Source: an uncultured Oscillospiraceae bacterium (lineage in GTDB: Bacteria > Bacillota > Clostridia > Oscillospirales > Oscillospiraceae). From it: 46,428 bases of DNA. Below the pieces are notes generated by a model, which saw nothing but the letters and a program-made list of their open reading frames with translations, had not been told where the DNA came from and ran no database searches. Position numbers and translations under genes: made by a program. Shown here piece after piece: positions 24,223-33,027 of the stretch; the stretch's first letter is position 1, and every line of letters begins with the position of its first letter. The stretch covers positions 1-46,428 of the forward strand of contig CAJUEU010000013.1 of NCBI GenBank assembly GCA_910585735.1, written 5' to 3'.

Positions 24223-24415
24223 AGGGTGCCTCCTGGGGAAGTAAGGGGCGGAGTACCGCCCGAAAATGGGGCGCTTTGCGAAGCAAAACGCCCGGCACAG
24301 TCGTTGGCCAAAGGCCAATGACGTGCCTTGTGGAAATGCGGATCGCCACGCCCGGCTTCACCGGGCCTGCAATAACATGCTCTTATGTGGAACGGCTATT
24401 TTGCAACAGAGCTAT
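24223..24415 (-). promoter_or_regulatory. long hairpin-rich 5' leader of the phosphatidyltransferase gene
   Basis: Between the promoter and the start codon lie four hairpins: CCCGG/CCGGG (24351-24365); GGCAC…GTGCC enclosing TTGGCC-AAA-GGCCAA (24294-24327); GGGCG…CGCCC with an inner TTGC…GCAA (24269-24293); and GGGCGG/CCGCCC (about 24246-24261) just ahead of the ribosome-binding site. No T-tract follows any of them. Not recognised as a known riboswitch. Confidence 0.45.
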
Positions 24416-24421
24416 AAAACT

Positions 24422-24450
24422 ATCATACTCGGAAATTCATGGAAAGTCAA
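24422..24450 (-). promoter_or_regulatory. sigma-A promoter for the phosphatidyltransferase gene
   Basis: Minus-strand TTGACT (24450-24445), 17-bp spacer, TATGAT (24427-24422). Confidence 0.72.
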
Positions 24451-24466
24451 TGGTTTCACAGGATGC

Positions 24467-26569
24467 TCATTCCACCTCGGGAAAGCTCACCGAGGCCTTG
24501 AACAGGTCTCCGTCGATGGAGAGCCGGAAGGAGCCTCCCTGGACCTCGGTGAGGCTGCGGGCAATGGAGAGGCCCAGGCCGGACCCTTCGGTGGTGCGGC
24601 TTTCGTCTCCACGGACAAACCGCTCCATCAGCTCTTCAGGAGGGACGTTGAGCTGGGAGGCTGAGACGTTCTTCAAGGAGAAGATCACATTGCCGTCCCA
24701 TTTCAGAAGCTCCAGGTAGACCCGGGTGCCCGGCATGGCGTATTTTACGCAGTTGCCCAGCAGATTGTCCAGGATACGCCATACGTGGCGGCCGTCGGCC
24801 TTCACATAGAGCTCCTGGGGGGGAAGGCTGGAGAGAAGGGTAAGGTTGGCCGCCTCAAACTTGGCGTTGTATTCCCCCAACGCCTGGTCCACCAGCTGTC
24901 CCATGCCCAGCCGCTCGGCGTTCACCGTCAGGGTGCCGGTGGAGGCTTTGGAGGCCTCCACCAGATCCTCGGTGAGCTTTTTCAGCCGCTGGCTTTTTCG
25001 ATCCAGTACCTCAATGTATTCTTGCGCCTTTTCCCCCTGAATATCCTCCTTTTTGAGAAGATCCACGTAGTTGATGATGGAGGTGAGAGGGGTCTTGAGG
25101 TCGTGGGACACGTTGGTAATGAGCTCGGCCTTCATCCGCTCGGAGCGCAGCCGCTCGTCCACAGCGGTGTTGATGGCGCTGCCCAGGTCGTTGAGGGCTT
25201 CGGCGTGGGCGCGCAGGTCGGGGAAGAGCTTCATGCCGAGGGTGTCGATACGCTCCTCCGGGTTCCCCTTCACGATGGCCTGGGCCCCCTGGCGGAGATT
25301 GTACCACTGGACAGTCCACCGGCAGATGGAGTATAGCACAAAGCCATTGAACAGGCACAGAAAGATGAGGAAGACGCCGGAGGAGTAGCTTTCAAAAAGC
25401 CCGTAGGCCAGAATGAAATTGATAAAAAGGTAGCCCAGGGAGAAGCCGATTACCCGCCCGGTAAGGGGGAGGGCCCCCACCAGCTCTCCCAGGGAGCAGG
25501 CGAAGTCCTTGCAGCTCTGCCACAGCCTTCCGCACAGATGCCAGCACCAGACGCACAGCCGCCAGGTGATGGTGTTGTGAAGAAGGGTGTGGGTCTTGAC
25601 CCGGGTGGCGGTAGACATGAGGGCGGCCTCAATGAGGCCAAAGGCGGTGGTGAAGCAGAGGGCGGACATGGCGTTAAACAGGAAACAGTCCCCGGCGTCG
25701 GAGAGGTACCAGTACGCTCGGGCGGCCCATTCAACACCGACGCCAAGGGCAGAGAGCCCGACAAAGCCCACGCAGAAGAGATAAAGGTCATAGGGGATCT
25801 TATCGCTCCAATTGAGGGTGAAGGTCTCGGCTCCCCGCCGCCGCCCGGCGCAGCACATGAGGAATACCGTGAGGACCAGGCAGACAAGGGAGAGGCCTCC
25901 GGCCAGATAAAGGATGCGGATGTCTCCCCGGGTGTAGGAGTTGTGGGCTGCCCGAAATTCATCGTTCAGAGGAAGCCGGGCGTCCACACCGTACTCTACC
26001 GCGTAGCGGTAGGTCTCCCCCTCCTTACGGGGGCGGCTCATGTTGCCGGGAACCTGGAGAATGGCGTTTCCATCGTCATCATAGAAGATGGTGTAATCTT
26101 CCCCGCCTGTATCCTCCGGGCCGTAATACTCCCGGTAGCTGTATTCCAGATAGCTGGGAGAGATGGTCCGCAGGGACTGCCAGACATCCTCCACGTTTTT
26201 CAGACTGTCCTCTCCCGACGAGCTGAGCAGGATCTCCCCGCTCTCATTGTCCCGGACAATATAACGGAAGTTGGTCTGTTCCGGGGAGAGGACGGAGAGG
26301 TAGGAGTTGTAGTTCTTTTCCTGGAGATAGCCCAGCTTTTCCCCACGGCGGATCTGGTCATAGATGTCCAAGGTCTCTATGAGATGGCTGTACCGCTCGT
26401 TCATACCCTGGTTCCACATAGAGGAGGAGGTAACGGTATCCCGGTCAAAGAGGGAATCCCAGTGATAGGCGCAGTAGATCCAGCTAAAGGAGGCCCCTAT
26501 GGCGCAGCCAACGGCCAGCAGCAGGGCCAGAGCCTTTACCAGGGCGTAGGAACGAATGTCTTGTTTCAT
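24467..26569 (-). CDS. multi-TM sensor histidine kinase
   Basis: 700 aa. One N-terminal TM (about 12-34), an extracytoplasmic sensor region to about residue 215, several further TM helices (about 220-425), then DHp and catalytic domains. H-box 'NVSHDLKTPL' (His489), N-box 'ILDNLLGNCVKY' and G-box 'GSGLGLSIA' are intact. It autophosphorylates and donates phosphate to the response regulator encoded 21 bp upstream. The large membrane part rather than a PAS or HAMP sensor is the distinctive feature; the signal is unknown. Confidence 0.9.
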   Translation of the reverse strand: MKQDIRSYALVKALALLLAVGCAIGASFSWIYCAYHWDSLFDRDTVTSSSMWNQGMNERYSHLIETLDIYDQIRRGEKLGYLQEKNYNSYLSVLSPEQTNFRYIVRDNESGEILLSSSGEDSLKNVEDVWQSLRTISPSYLEYSYREYYGPEDTGGEDYTIFYDDDGNAILQVPGNMSRPRKEGETYRYAVEYGVDARLPLNDEFRAAHNSYTRGDIRILYLAGGLSLVCLVLTVFLMCCAGRRRGAETFTLNWSDKIPYDLYLFCVGFVGLSALGVGVEWAARAYWYLSDAGDCFLFNAMSALCFTTAFGLIEAALMSTATRVKTHTLLHNTITWRLCVWCWHLCGRLWQSCKDFACSLGELVGALPLTGRVIGFSLGYLFINFILAYGLFESYSSGVFLIFLCLFNGFVLYSICRWTVQWYNLRQGAQAIVKGNPEERIDTLGMKLFPDLRAHAEALNDLGSAINTAVDERLRSERMKAELITNVSHDLKTPLTSIINYVDLLKKEDIQGEKAQEYIEVLDRKSQRLKKLTEDLVEASKASTGTLTVNAERLGMGQLVDQALGEYNAKFEAANLTLLSSLPPQELYVKADGRHVWRILDNLLGNCVKYAMPGTRVYLELLKWDGNVIFSLKNVSASQLNVPPEELMERFVRGDESRTTEGSGLGLSIARSLTEVQGGSFRLSIDGDLFKASVSFPEVE

Positions 26570-26590
26570 AAAGGCATCATCTCCAAAAGG

Positions 26591-27295
26591 TCAGACTTTT
26601 TCAAACTTGTACCCCAAGCCCCAGACTACCTTGATGTAGCGGGGGTTGGCCGGGTCGATCTCGAGCTTTTCCCGGATATGGCGGATGTGTACCGCCACCG
26701 TGTTTTCAGCCCCGTAGGCCTGGTCCCCCCAGACCTTCTCATAGATCTCAGAGGTAGAGAACACCTGGTTGGGACAGCGCATAAAGAGCCGCAGGATATC
26801 GAATTCAATGGGGGTGAGCCGAATGGGCTCTCCGTCCACCGAAACGGTCTTGGCGGCGTCGTCCAGAACGATCCCCCCGATGCGGAGAAGACCGTCCTCG
26901 GGCTCTGGGGCCCCGGTGTCCCGTCCGCCCAGGGTGGTATACCGCCGAAGCTGGCTCTTTACCCGGGCCATGACCTCCATGGGGTTGAAGGGCTTGGTCA
27001 CGTAGTCGTCCGCCCCGATATTCAGGCCCAGGACCTTGTCGCTGTCCTCGCTTTTGGCGGTGAGGAGGATGATGGGCACGTTGCAGCTCTCCCGCAGCTT
27101 GGCGGTGGCCCGGATACCGTCCAGGTTGGGCATCATCACATCCATGAGGATCAGGTGGATGTCGTGCTCCTGGACTGCCTTCAGGGCCTGAGTTCCGTCA
27201 TAGGCGGGAAAGGTGTTGTAGCCCTCGGCCCGGAGGTAGATGTCCAGGGCAGAGACAATGTCCTTATCGTCGTCGCAGATCAAAATGTTATACAT
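26591..27295 (-). CDS. OmpR/PhoB-family response regulator
   Basis: 234 aa from the ATG at 27295 (AAGGGA 10 nt upstream); a GTG at 27304 is too close to that site. Receiver domain with acidic DDD near residue 8-10, phospho-acceptor in 'LILMDVMMPNLDG' and Lys in 'YVTKPF'; C-terminal winged helix ('RLTPIEFDILRLFMRCPNQVFS'). First gene of a two-gene operon with its histidine kinase. Confidence 0.92.
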   Translation of the reverse strand: MYNILICDDDKDIVSALDIYLRAEGYNTFPAYDGTQALKAVQEHDIHLILMDVMMPNLDGIRATAKLRESCNVPIILLTAKSEDSDKVLGLNIGADDYVTKPFNPMEVMARVKSQLRRYTTLGGRDTGAPEPEDGLLRIGGIVLDDAAKTVSVDGEPIRLTPIEFDILRLFMRCPNQVFSTSEIYEKVWGDQAYGAENTVAVHIRHIREKLEIDPANPRYIKVVWGLGYKFEKV

Positions 27296-27401
27296 GCTCG
27301 CCACATCCCTTGGGTGCTGTGATGAGACTATTATAGTCGAAATTTCTTTAAGAGAAAAGAGGGAGAAACCTTAATATTTTTTTAACCCCGGGCCGGAGCC
27401 C

Positions 27402-27430
27402 TTGCGGCTCCGGCGGAAGCATGGTAAAAT
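27402..27430 (+). promoter_or_regulatory. promoter for the phosphopantetheinyl transferase gene
   Basis: TTGCGG, 17-bp spacer, TAAAAT with a TGG extension. The -35 overlaps a 9-bp GC hairpin (GCCGGAGCC / GGCTCCGGC, 27392-27414). Confidence 0.5.
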
Positions 27431-27456
27431 CCCCTTAAAGGAAGGGGGGAGCGGCC

Positions 27457-27951
27457 ATGGTATGGAAGGTGGGAACAGGGGATCCATACGTCCTTTTGGC
27501 CTCCCTTCTGGTGGAGGCGGGGGGAGTCGAACCCTTGCCCAGAATTGAACGGACAGAGAAGGGCAAGCCCTATTTCCCGGACCGCCCTGACCTTCATTTC
27601 AGCCTTAGCCGTTCAGGGAGCTTGTCCCTCTGTGTCCTGGGGCCGGCCCCTGTGGGGGGCGACATTGAGCTTGTCCGGCCCCGGAGCGAAAGGCTGCCCC
27701 GGTACGTCCTCAGCGACCGGGAATATACCTGGTTTGCGGCACGGGGGAGCCAATGGGAGGATTTTTATACGCTGTGGACCTTAAAGGAGGCCCGGGTGAA
27801 ACGCACCGGGGAGGGGATCTTCCGCCGCCCGGCCCGGGAGGTGGCGGTGCCCCTTATGGAGCCGGGGACGCGGCTCGTGTGGGAGGGCGCCCGGTTCGCG
27901 GCCCTGGGCGGAGAGGGCTGGCGGGGCGCCTTGTGCTGGGAAGACAAATGA
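27457..27951 (+). CDS. 4'-phosphopantetheinyl transferase superfamily protein, short
   Basis: 164 aa, ATG start after GGGGGAG. Sfp-type motifs: 'GKPYF' and 'HFSLSRSG' in the N-terminal half, Mg-binding GGDIE (Asp69, Glu71) and WTLKEA with Lys110, Glu111 and Lys115. It would attach phosphopantetheine from CoA to a carrier-protein serine. At 164 aa it is shorter than Sfp (about 220 aa), with the C-terminal half reduced. No NRPS or PKS gene is nearby, so its carrier-protein client is unknown. Confidence 0.85.
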   Translation: MVWKVGTGDPYVLLASLLVEAGGVEPLPRIERTEKGKPYFPDRPDLHFSLSRSGSLSLCVLGPAPVGGDIELVRPRSERLPRYVLSDREYTWFAARGSQWEDFYTLWTLKEARVKRTGEGIFRRPAREVAVPLMEPGTRLVWEGARFAALGGEGWRGALCWEDK

Positions 27952-27982
27952 AGAAACAGAAAAGAAAATAAAGATTTACAAA

Positions 27983-28018
27983 AAATTCACCCCCCTCTCT
28001 ATCCAGAGGGGCGAATTT
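27983..28018 (+). terminator. hairpin after the phosphopantetheinyl transferase gene
   Basis: AAATTC…CCCCTCT paired with AGAGGGG…GAATTT; only a short T stretch follows, so termination may be partial and could feed the ROK kinase gene. Confidence 0.6.
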
Positions 28019-28131
28019 GGTTTATAATGGGGCGGAACGGTTCGAGCGTAGGCCCCTTTGGAGGGGAGGAACAGGAACGCCTGGGCAGAGCGGCTGCCCA
28101 TACCATCAGAAAAACATGGGAGGAACTGGGT

Positions 28132-29079
28132 ATGTATTACATCGGCATTGATCTGGGAGGCACCAATGTGGCCGCGGGGGTCACAGACAAGGAGGGCCGT
28201 CTGCTGGGCAAGGCTTCCATTCCCTGCCCCAGGGGGGCGGAGGCCATCGCTGACGCTATGGCGGAATCGGTCCGCCTGGCGGTTCATGAGGCTGAGCTGA
28301 CCCTGGACCAGTGCGGTTCGGTGGGTGTGGCATCCCCGGGGACCATCGACCCGGAAAAGGGCATCGTGTTCCACGCCTTTAACCTGGGGCTGGACCATGT
28401 GCCCCTGGCCCAGATGGTCTCCGACCGGCTGGGGGGTATCCCCACCCTGCTGGAGAACGACGCCAACGCCGCCGCTCTGGGGGAGTATGTCTCGGGGGCA
28501 GGCAAGGGGAAAAATTCCCTGGTGGCCATCACCCTGGGGACCGGCCTGGGCTCGGGGGCCGTGCTGGAGGGCAAGCTCTACACCGGCTTTAACTATGCCG
28601 CCTTTGAGTCGGGGCACATGGTCATCCGCCGGGGTGGCCGCCCCTGTACCTGCGGCCGGAAGGGCTGCTGGGAGGCCTACGCCTCGGCCACCGGCCTGAT
28701 CAAATCCACCCGGGAGGCCATGGAGGCCCACCACGACAGCGCCCTGTGGCAGCTGGCTTCCACCTTGGAGGAGGTCAATGGGAAAACGCCCTTTGACGCC
28801 GCTCAGGCTGGGGATACTGTGGCCAGAGAGGTGCTGGCCGAGTACATCGAGGATCTGGCCTGTGGCCTGGCCAACCTCATCAACATTCTTCAGCCTGAGG
28901 TGCTGTGTGTTGGCGGCGGCATCTGTAAGCAGGGGGAGAATCTGATGGCGCCCCTCCGGGACGCCTTGAACCGGGAGGAGTTCACCAAGGACGCCGCCCA
29001 TCGGTGTCAGGTGGTGGTTGCCGAGCTGGGCAACGACGCCGGTATTATTGGAGGGGCCATGCTGCCCTTGTACCGCTGA
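28132..29079 (+). CDS. ROK-family sugar kinase (glucokinase type)
   Basis: 315 aa from the ATG at 28132 (GGAGGA upstream); a longer frame from 28027 lacks support. Phosphate-binding 'DLGGTN', catalytic 'ENDANAAALGEY', and the ROK zinc signature 'CTCGRKGCWEAYAS' are intact. It phosphorylates glucose or a related hexose with ATP in the cytoplasm. The last 52 bp, encoding 'GNDAGIIGGAMLPLYR' plus stop, are repeated 86 bp further on. Confidence 0.92.
   Translation: MYYIGIDLGGTNVAAGVTDKEGRLLGKASIPCPRGAEAIADAMAESVRLAVHEAELTLDQCGSVGVASPGTIDPEKGIVFHAFNLGLDHVPLAQMVSDRLGGIPTLLENDANAAALGEYVSGAGKGKNSLVAITLGTGLGSGAVLEGKLYTGFNYAAFESGHMVIRRGGRPCTCGRKGCWEAYASATGLIKSTREAMEAHHDSALWQLASTLEEVNGKTPFDAAQAGDTVAREVLAEYIEDLACGLANLINILQPEVLCVGGGICKQGENLMAPLRDALNREEFTKDAAHRCQVVVAELGNDAGIIGGAMLPLYR
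29028..29079 (+). repeat. direct repeat, copy 1 (3' end of the ROK gene)
   Basis: 52 bp; the first 30 bp (29028-29057) are identical to copy 2 at 29165, the rest differs only at synonymous third positions and in the stop codon (TGA here). Confidence 0.9.
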
Positions 29080-29164
29080 GGATAACGCAGAAAGAGACAC
29101 CCAGACTGTTGCCCGGGCGTCTGGTGCGTAGCCCCAGCCGCCGGCCGTCCTTACGGACGGCCAC
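29080..29164. other. spacer between the two ROK 3' ends
   Basis: 85 bp with two hairpins: CACCCAGAC paired with GTCTGGTG, and GGCCGTCC-TTAC-GGACGGCC. No gene. Confidence 0.6.
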
Positions 29165-29216
29165 GGGCAACGACGCCGGTATTATTGGAGGGGCTATGCT
29201 GCCGCTCTATCGGTAA
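29165..29216 (+). repeat. direct repeat, copy 2 (orphan ROK 3' end)
   Basis: Encodes the same 16 residues and a TAA stop but has no upstream gene body. It differs from copy 1 at six sites, all silent apart from the change of stop codon, as expected for the end of a divergent allele. Confidence 0.9.
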
Positions 29217-29253
29217 GTATGCCCTTTAAGCCTTCCCCCGAGGGGAAGCCTAT

Positions 29254-29532
29254 TTACGTACACGCCGTGTACCCCTCTCCCTCAGGGGAAGAGTCCTTCT
29301 TCTCCTCGGGCCACAGTGCCAGGGAGGCACCATAGAGGAGGGCGGCCAGAATGGCGATGGCTTGGGTCTTGTTTTCCCGGATCCAGGGTCCGTACTTGCT
29401 CCACAGAGGGATGTCCTTTCCCTCCAGAAGCTTTTCCGCCAGCTCTACGATGCCGATGGCCGCCACGGCGCACACCGCCAGACGGGCCAAGCCCTCTCCG
29501 CCTCCTTTGGTGAGGAGCTGCTCAATACTCAA
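29254..29532 (-). CDS. small two-TM membrane protein, function unknown
   Basis: 92 aa, TTG start with AAAGGAGG 8 nt upstream. Two hydrophobic segments ('LARLAVCAVAAIGIVELA' and 'AIAILAALLYGASLALW') flank a charged loop, and the tail is acidic. It reads away from the P-type ATPase gene. I do not recognise the family. Confidence 0.65.
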   Translation of the reverse strand: MSIEQLLTKGGGEGLARLAVCAVAAIGIVELAEKLLEGKDIPLWSKYGPWIRENKTQAIAILAALLYGASLALWPEEKKDSSPEGEGYTACT

Positions 29533-29597
29533 TAGGATCGCCTCCTTTCCTATATTCTATGGGGAAAGAGGAGAAGATGTGACAGAAGGTGAAGCTC

Positions 29598-32048
29598 ATG
29601 CAGCAGAAACAGAAAAAAGAAAGCGCTGCCCTGGAGGAGCTCCGCGCGCCTATCCCGGTGGTGGAGGCCGATCCTGCCGAGGGACTCAGTAAGGACCAGG
29701 TGGTGGAGCGGCAGAAGGGAGGCTGGTGCAACCTCCCGGTGAAAAGCCCTACCAAGACCGAGCGGGAGATCATAGCCGGTCATGTATTTACCTACTTCAA
29801 CCTGATCTTTGTGGTGCTGGCCGCCCTGCTGTTGGTGGTGGGCTCTTACCGGGACGCTACGTTTATTTTTATCGCGGCCGTCAACACCATCATTGGCATT
29901 GTCCAGGAGATCCGCTCCAAGCGGACCATTGATAAGCTCACCGTGCTGGCCGCGCCCCGGGGTACCGTGGTCCGGGCGGGGGCCGAGATGAGCGTGCCCA
30001 CCGACCACATGGTGCGGGACGACATTGCTGTCTTTTCCGCCGGGGACCAGATCAGCGCCGACGCCCTCATCCGTTCGGGCACGATACAGGTCAACGAGGC
30101 CATGATCACCGGCGAGGCTGAGCCCCTGGAGAAAGGCCCGGGAGACAAGATCCGTTCGGGTTCCTTTGTGGTGTCCGGCTCCTGCCGGGCGCAGCTTACC
30201 GCCGTGGGACCTGACTCCTACGCCGCCAAGCTAACCCTGGAGGCCCGGAAGGACGTAAAGACCGGCCAGTCCGAGATGATGGCGTCCCTCACCAAGCTCA
30301 TCCGCTTCATCGGCGTTGCCCTCATTCCCGTGGGGGGCGTGCTCTTCTGGAAACAGCATTTTATTCTGAAGCTCACCCTCCGCCAGTCAGTGACCACCAC
30401 GGTGGCCGCCCTCATCGGCATGATCCCCGAAGGGCTTTACCTTCTCACCAGCGTGGCCCTGGCGGTGAGTATGATCCGCCTGGCCCAGCGAAAGGTCCAG
30501 GCCCAGGACATGAACTGTATTGAGACTCTGGCCCGGGTGGATGTGCTCTGTGTGGACAAGACGGGCACCATCACCGAGCCCAAAATGGCGGTGATGGAGG
30601 TAGAGCTGCTGGACGAGGAGGAATATCCCGCCCAGACGGTGGAGGACGTCCTCAGCGCTTTCTATCTGGCCCTGGGGGCCGACAATGACACCGGCCGGGC
30701 TATGGCTGAGCGGTTCCAGGCCAATGTGAACTGGAAAGCCGGCGCTACCGTGCCCTTCACCTCGGCCAATAAATATTCCGCCGCCGTCTTTCCCGGGAAG
30801 GGGAGCTTCGTGGTGGGGGCCCCGGAGTTTGTCATGGGGGAGCGGTACCAGGATCTGAAGGATATGGTGGAGCCCTATTCCGCCAAGGGCTACCGGGTGC
30901 TTCTGGTGGCCGGGTACGATGGAACGCCCGATGGGAAAGCTGCCCTGGACGGCAGAAGGGTGAAGCCCATGGCCCTGGTGATGCTGGCCAACCAGATCCG
31001 CAAGGAAGCCCCGGATACCTTCCGCTTTTTTGCCCAACAGAAGGTATGTGTCAAGGTCATTTCGGGGGACAACCCCCTCACCGTGGCCGAGGTGGCCCGG
31101 CAGGCCGGGGTGGAGAACGCCGATAGCTGGGTGGACGCCGCTACGCTTCAGACCGACCAGGATATCTATGAGGCCGCCGGGAAATACACCGTCTTTGGCC
31201 GGGTGACCCCGGGTCAGAAGCGGAAGCTGGTGAAGGCTCTCCAAAAGCAGGGCCATACAGTGGCCATGACAGGGGACGGGGTCAACGACGTGCTGGCCCT
31301 GAAGGACGCCGACTGCGGCATCGCCATGGCCTCGGGGGCCGAGGCGGCCTGCCACGCCGCCCAGCTGGTGCTGCTGGACTCCAACTTTGCCTGCCTTCCC
31401 CAGGTGGTGGCCGAAGGAAGACGGGTCATCAACAACATCCAGCGTTCGGCCTCTCTGTTTTTGGTGAAAAATATTTTTTCCTTTGCCCTGGCCCTCTTTA
31501 CGCTGGTGGTGGACATGCCCTATCCCTTCATGCCCATCCAGCTCTCCCTCATCTCCACCCTCACCATCGGCTTCCCCTCCTTTGTGCTGGCTCTGGAGCC
31601 CAACGAAAGCCTGGTGAAGGGAAGGTTTATGACCAACGTGCTTCGGGAAGCCTTCCCGGGTGGACTCACCGATCTTTTGATCCTGCTGTGTATCCAGGCC
31701 TATGTGGCGGTGTTCCAGTTCCCCAACGAGAGCCTGTCCACCATGTGTACTCTCTGTGTGGCGTTTGTGGGGGTGCTGGTCCTCTACCAGGTGAGCAAGC
31801 CCTTTGATTGGAAGCGGGGGCTGCTCCTGGTGACTGTGGTATGCGCTCTGCTCTTTTCCATCAACTATCTGGGCTGGTTCTTCTCTCTTACGGCCCTGAC
31901 GGTGCAGGAGACCTTCATCCTGGCCCTCTTCTTCCCCCTGGCGTGGTTTACCATGCGGGGGATGCTGGGGGTGTTCAACAAGGGCCAGGTCCTCTGGCGG
32001 CGGATCGGGAGGTTGAGGCAGAAGGGCAAACGTGCCCGGGAAGGATGA
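29598..32048 (+). CDS. P-type cation-transporting ATPase (HAD-IC, CtpE-like)
   Basis: 816 aa from the ATG at 29598 (AGAAGG 8 nt upstream); a GTG at 29589 is the alternative. Actuator motif 'ITGEAEP', membrane 'IPEGLYLL', phosphorylation site DKTGT (Asp320) and hinge 'MTGDGVNDVLALKDADCGIA' are all present, with about ten TM helices. It couples ATP hydrolysis to transport of a divalent cation, most likely Ca2+ or Mg2+ by resemblance to CtpE-type pumps; no heavy-metal CPC motif. Ends before a terminator. Confidence 0.9.
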   Translation: MQQKQKKESAALEELRAPIPVVEADPAEGLSKDQVVERQKGGWCNLPVKSPTKTEREIIAGHVFTYFNLIFVVLAALLLVVGSYRDATFIFIAAVNTIIGIVQEIRSKRTIDKLTVLAAPRGTVVRAGAEMSVPTDHMVRDDIAVFSAGDQISADALIRSGTIQVNEAMITGEAEPLEKGPGDKIRSGSFVVSGSCRAQLTAVGPDSYAAKLTLEARKDVKTGQSEMMASLTKLIRFIGVALIPVGGVLFWKQHFILKLTLRQSVTTTVAALIGMIPEGLYLLTSVALAVSMIRLAQRKVQAQDMNCIETLARVDVLCVDKTGTITEPKMAVMEVELLDEEEYPAQTVEDVLSAFYLALGADNDTGRAMAERFQANVNWKAGATVPFTSANKYSAAVFPGKGSFVVGAPEFVMGERYQDLKDMVEPYSAKGYRVLLVAGYDGTPDGKAALDGRRVKPMALVMLANQIRKEAPDTFRFFAQQKVCVKVISGDNPLTVAEVARQAGVENADSWVDAATLQTDQDIYEAAGKYTVFGRVTPGQKRKLVKALQKQGHTVAMTGDGVNDVLALKDADCGIAMASGAEAACHAAQLVLLDSNFACLPQVVAEGRRVINNIQRSASLFLVKNIFSFALALFTLVVDMPYPFMPIQLSLISTLTIGFPSFVLALEPNESLVKGRFMTNVLREAFPGGLTDLLILLCIQAYVAVFQFPNESLSTMCTLCVAFVGVLVLYQVSKPFDWKRGLLLVTVVCALLFSINYLGWFFSLTALTVQETFILALFFPLAWFTMRGMLGVFNKGQVLWRRIGRLRQKGKRAREG

Positions 32049-32057
32049 ATTCATAGC

Positions 32058-32094
32058 GGAAGGACCGAATATTTTTCGGTCCCTTCTGTTTTTT
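32058..32094 (+). terminator. terminator after the P-type ATPase gene
   Basis: GAAGGACCGAA pairs with TTCGGTCCCTTC (one bulge) and is followed by T6. Confidence 0.82.
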
Positions 32095-32103
32095 GAAAGC
32101 CGC

Positions 32104-32132
32104 TTGAAAAAATTTTTTCAGGGGATTATAAT
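32104..32132 (+). promoter_or_regulatory. sigma-A promoter for the Bax-inhibitor-1 gene
   Basis: TTGAAA, 17-bp spacer, TATAAT, 31 bp upstream of the start codon. Confidence 0.78.
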
Positions 32133-32162
32133 AAGGGTAGTTCTGTGACAGGAGGTAAAAAC

Positions 32163-32972
32163 ATGGAAAACAATTTTTATGAAACGGAGAAAGTTCTGGA
32201 GCAGCAGAGCATGGCCCAGCAAGGCATAAGCCGGACACGCCGGGGCCGGGAGGATGCCGACCGGGAGCTTTTGGAGGGACTGGACCGGGAGGGGCTGGCC
32301 CGCTACACCGCCAAGACCTTCCTCAATATGTTTTTCGGCTTGCTGGTCTCCTTCGGGGTGGCCTTCTTCCTGGTCTACACCATCCCCGGCTACGCGCTGT
32401 TCCGGCGTCTGGTCATCATGACCTCGGGCTATCTTCCCATGATTCTGTTGGTGGCCCAGCTGTTGCTGTCTCTGGGGATGAGTTCGGCCATTCGGAAGAG
32501 CTCGGTGGGGACTACCTGGGTCTTCTTCCTGGTCCATTGCTCCCTCATTGGCTTTGTGGTAGGCACCTGGCTGCTGGTGTACCGAATGGAGAGCGTGTCC
32601 TTCGCCTTTGCCATGGCCGCTCTTTATTTTGGCGGCATGGCGGTGTTTGGATTTATGACCAACATCGACCTTTCCAGAATGCGGAATATTTTGCTCACCG
32701 GCCTTGTATTCCTCATCATCGCCAACGTGGCCATGTGGTTCATTCCCATGGTGGGCCTTCCCGAGCAGATCATTTGCTCCATCGGCGTGGTGCTCTTCCT
32801 GGCTTACACGGCGTATGATACCCAGATGATCAAACGCTTTTACGCCAATTTCCGAGAAGATGAGGAGATGCTGAAAAAGGCGTCGGTCTACGCCGCTCTG
32901 GAGCTCTGCCTGGACTTCATCAACCTGTTCCTCTACATCCTGCGGCTTATGGGCCGCCGGAGCCGGAACTGA
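32163..32972 (+). CDS. Bax inhibitor-1 / YccA family membrane protein
   Basis: 269 aa, ATG after AGGAGG. A charged N-terminal tail of about 60 residues precedes seven TM helices; the C-terminal part has the family's 'FLAYTAYDTQMIKRFY' and 'ASVYAALELCLDFINLFLYILRL'. BI-1 proteins are pH-gated Ca2+ leak channels or modulators of membrane proteases (YccA with FtsH). It lies next to a probable Ca2+ pump, a suggestive pairing. The long tail is unusual compared with the short bacterial forms. Confidence 0.9.
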   Translation: MENNFYETEKVLEQQSMAQQGISRTRRGREDADRELLEGLDREGLARYTAKTFLNMFFGLLVSFGVAFFLVYTIPGYALFRRLVIMTSGYLPMILLVAQLLLSLGMSSAIRKSSVGTTWVFFLVHCSLIGFVVGTWLLVYRMESVSFAFAMAALYFGGMAVFGFMTNIDLSRMRNILLTGLVFLIIANVAMWFIPMVGLPEQIICSIGVVLFLAYTAYDTQMIKRFYANFREDEEMLKKASVYAALELCLDFINLFLYILRLMGRRSRN

Positions 32973-33027
32973 GCGCGGCAACAAAAATTTCCAGGTTTGA
33001 ACAGGCGGCTTTTGGCAAAAGCTACCC

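Noticed and set aside
25538..27322. 594-codon plus-strand ORF across the two-component genes
   Set aside because: Covers two genuine minus-strand genes and their gap; composition typical of antisense frames.
29004..29216. 70-codon ORF ending in the second ROK 3' end
   Set aside because: Its first half overlaps the ROK gene out of frame and has no ribosome-binding site; only the duplicated tail is meaningful.
30387..32054. 555-codon minus-strand ORF opposite the P-type ATPase
   Set aside because: His/Gly/Gln-rich shadow; the plus strand carries DKTGT and the hinge motif.
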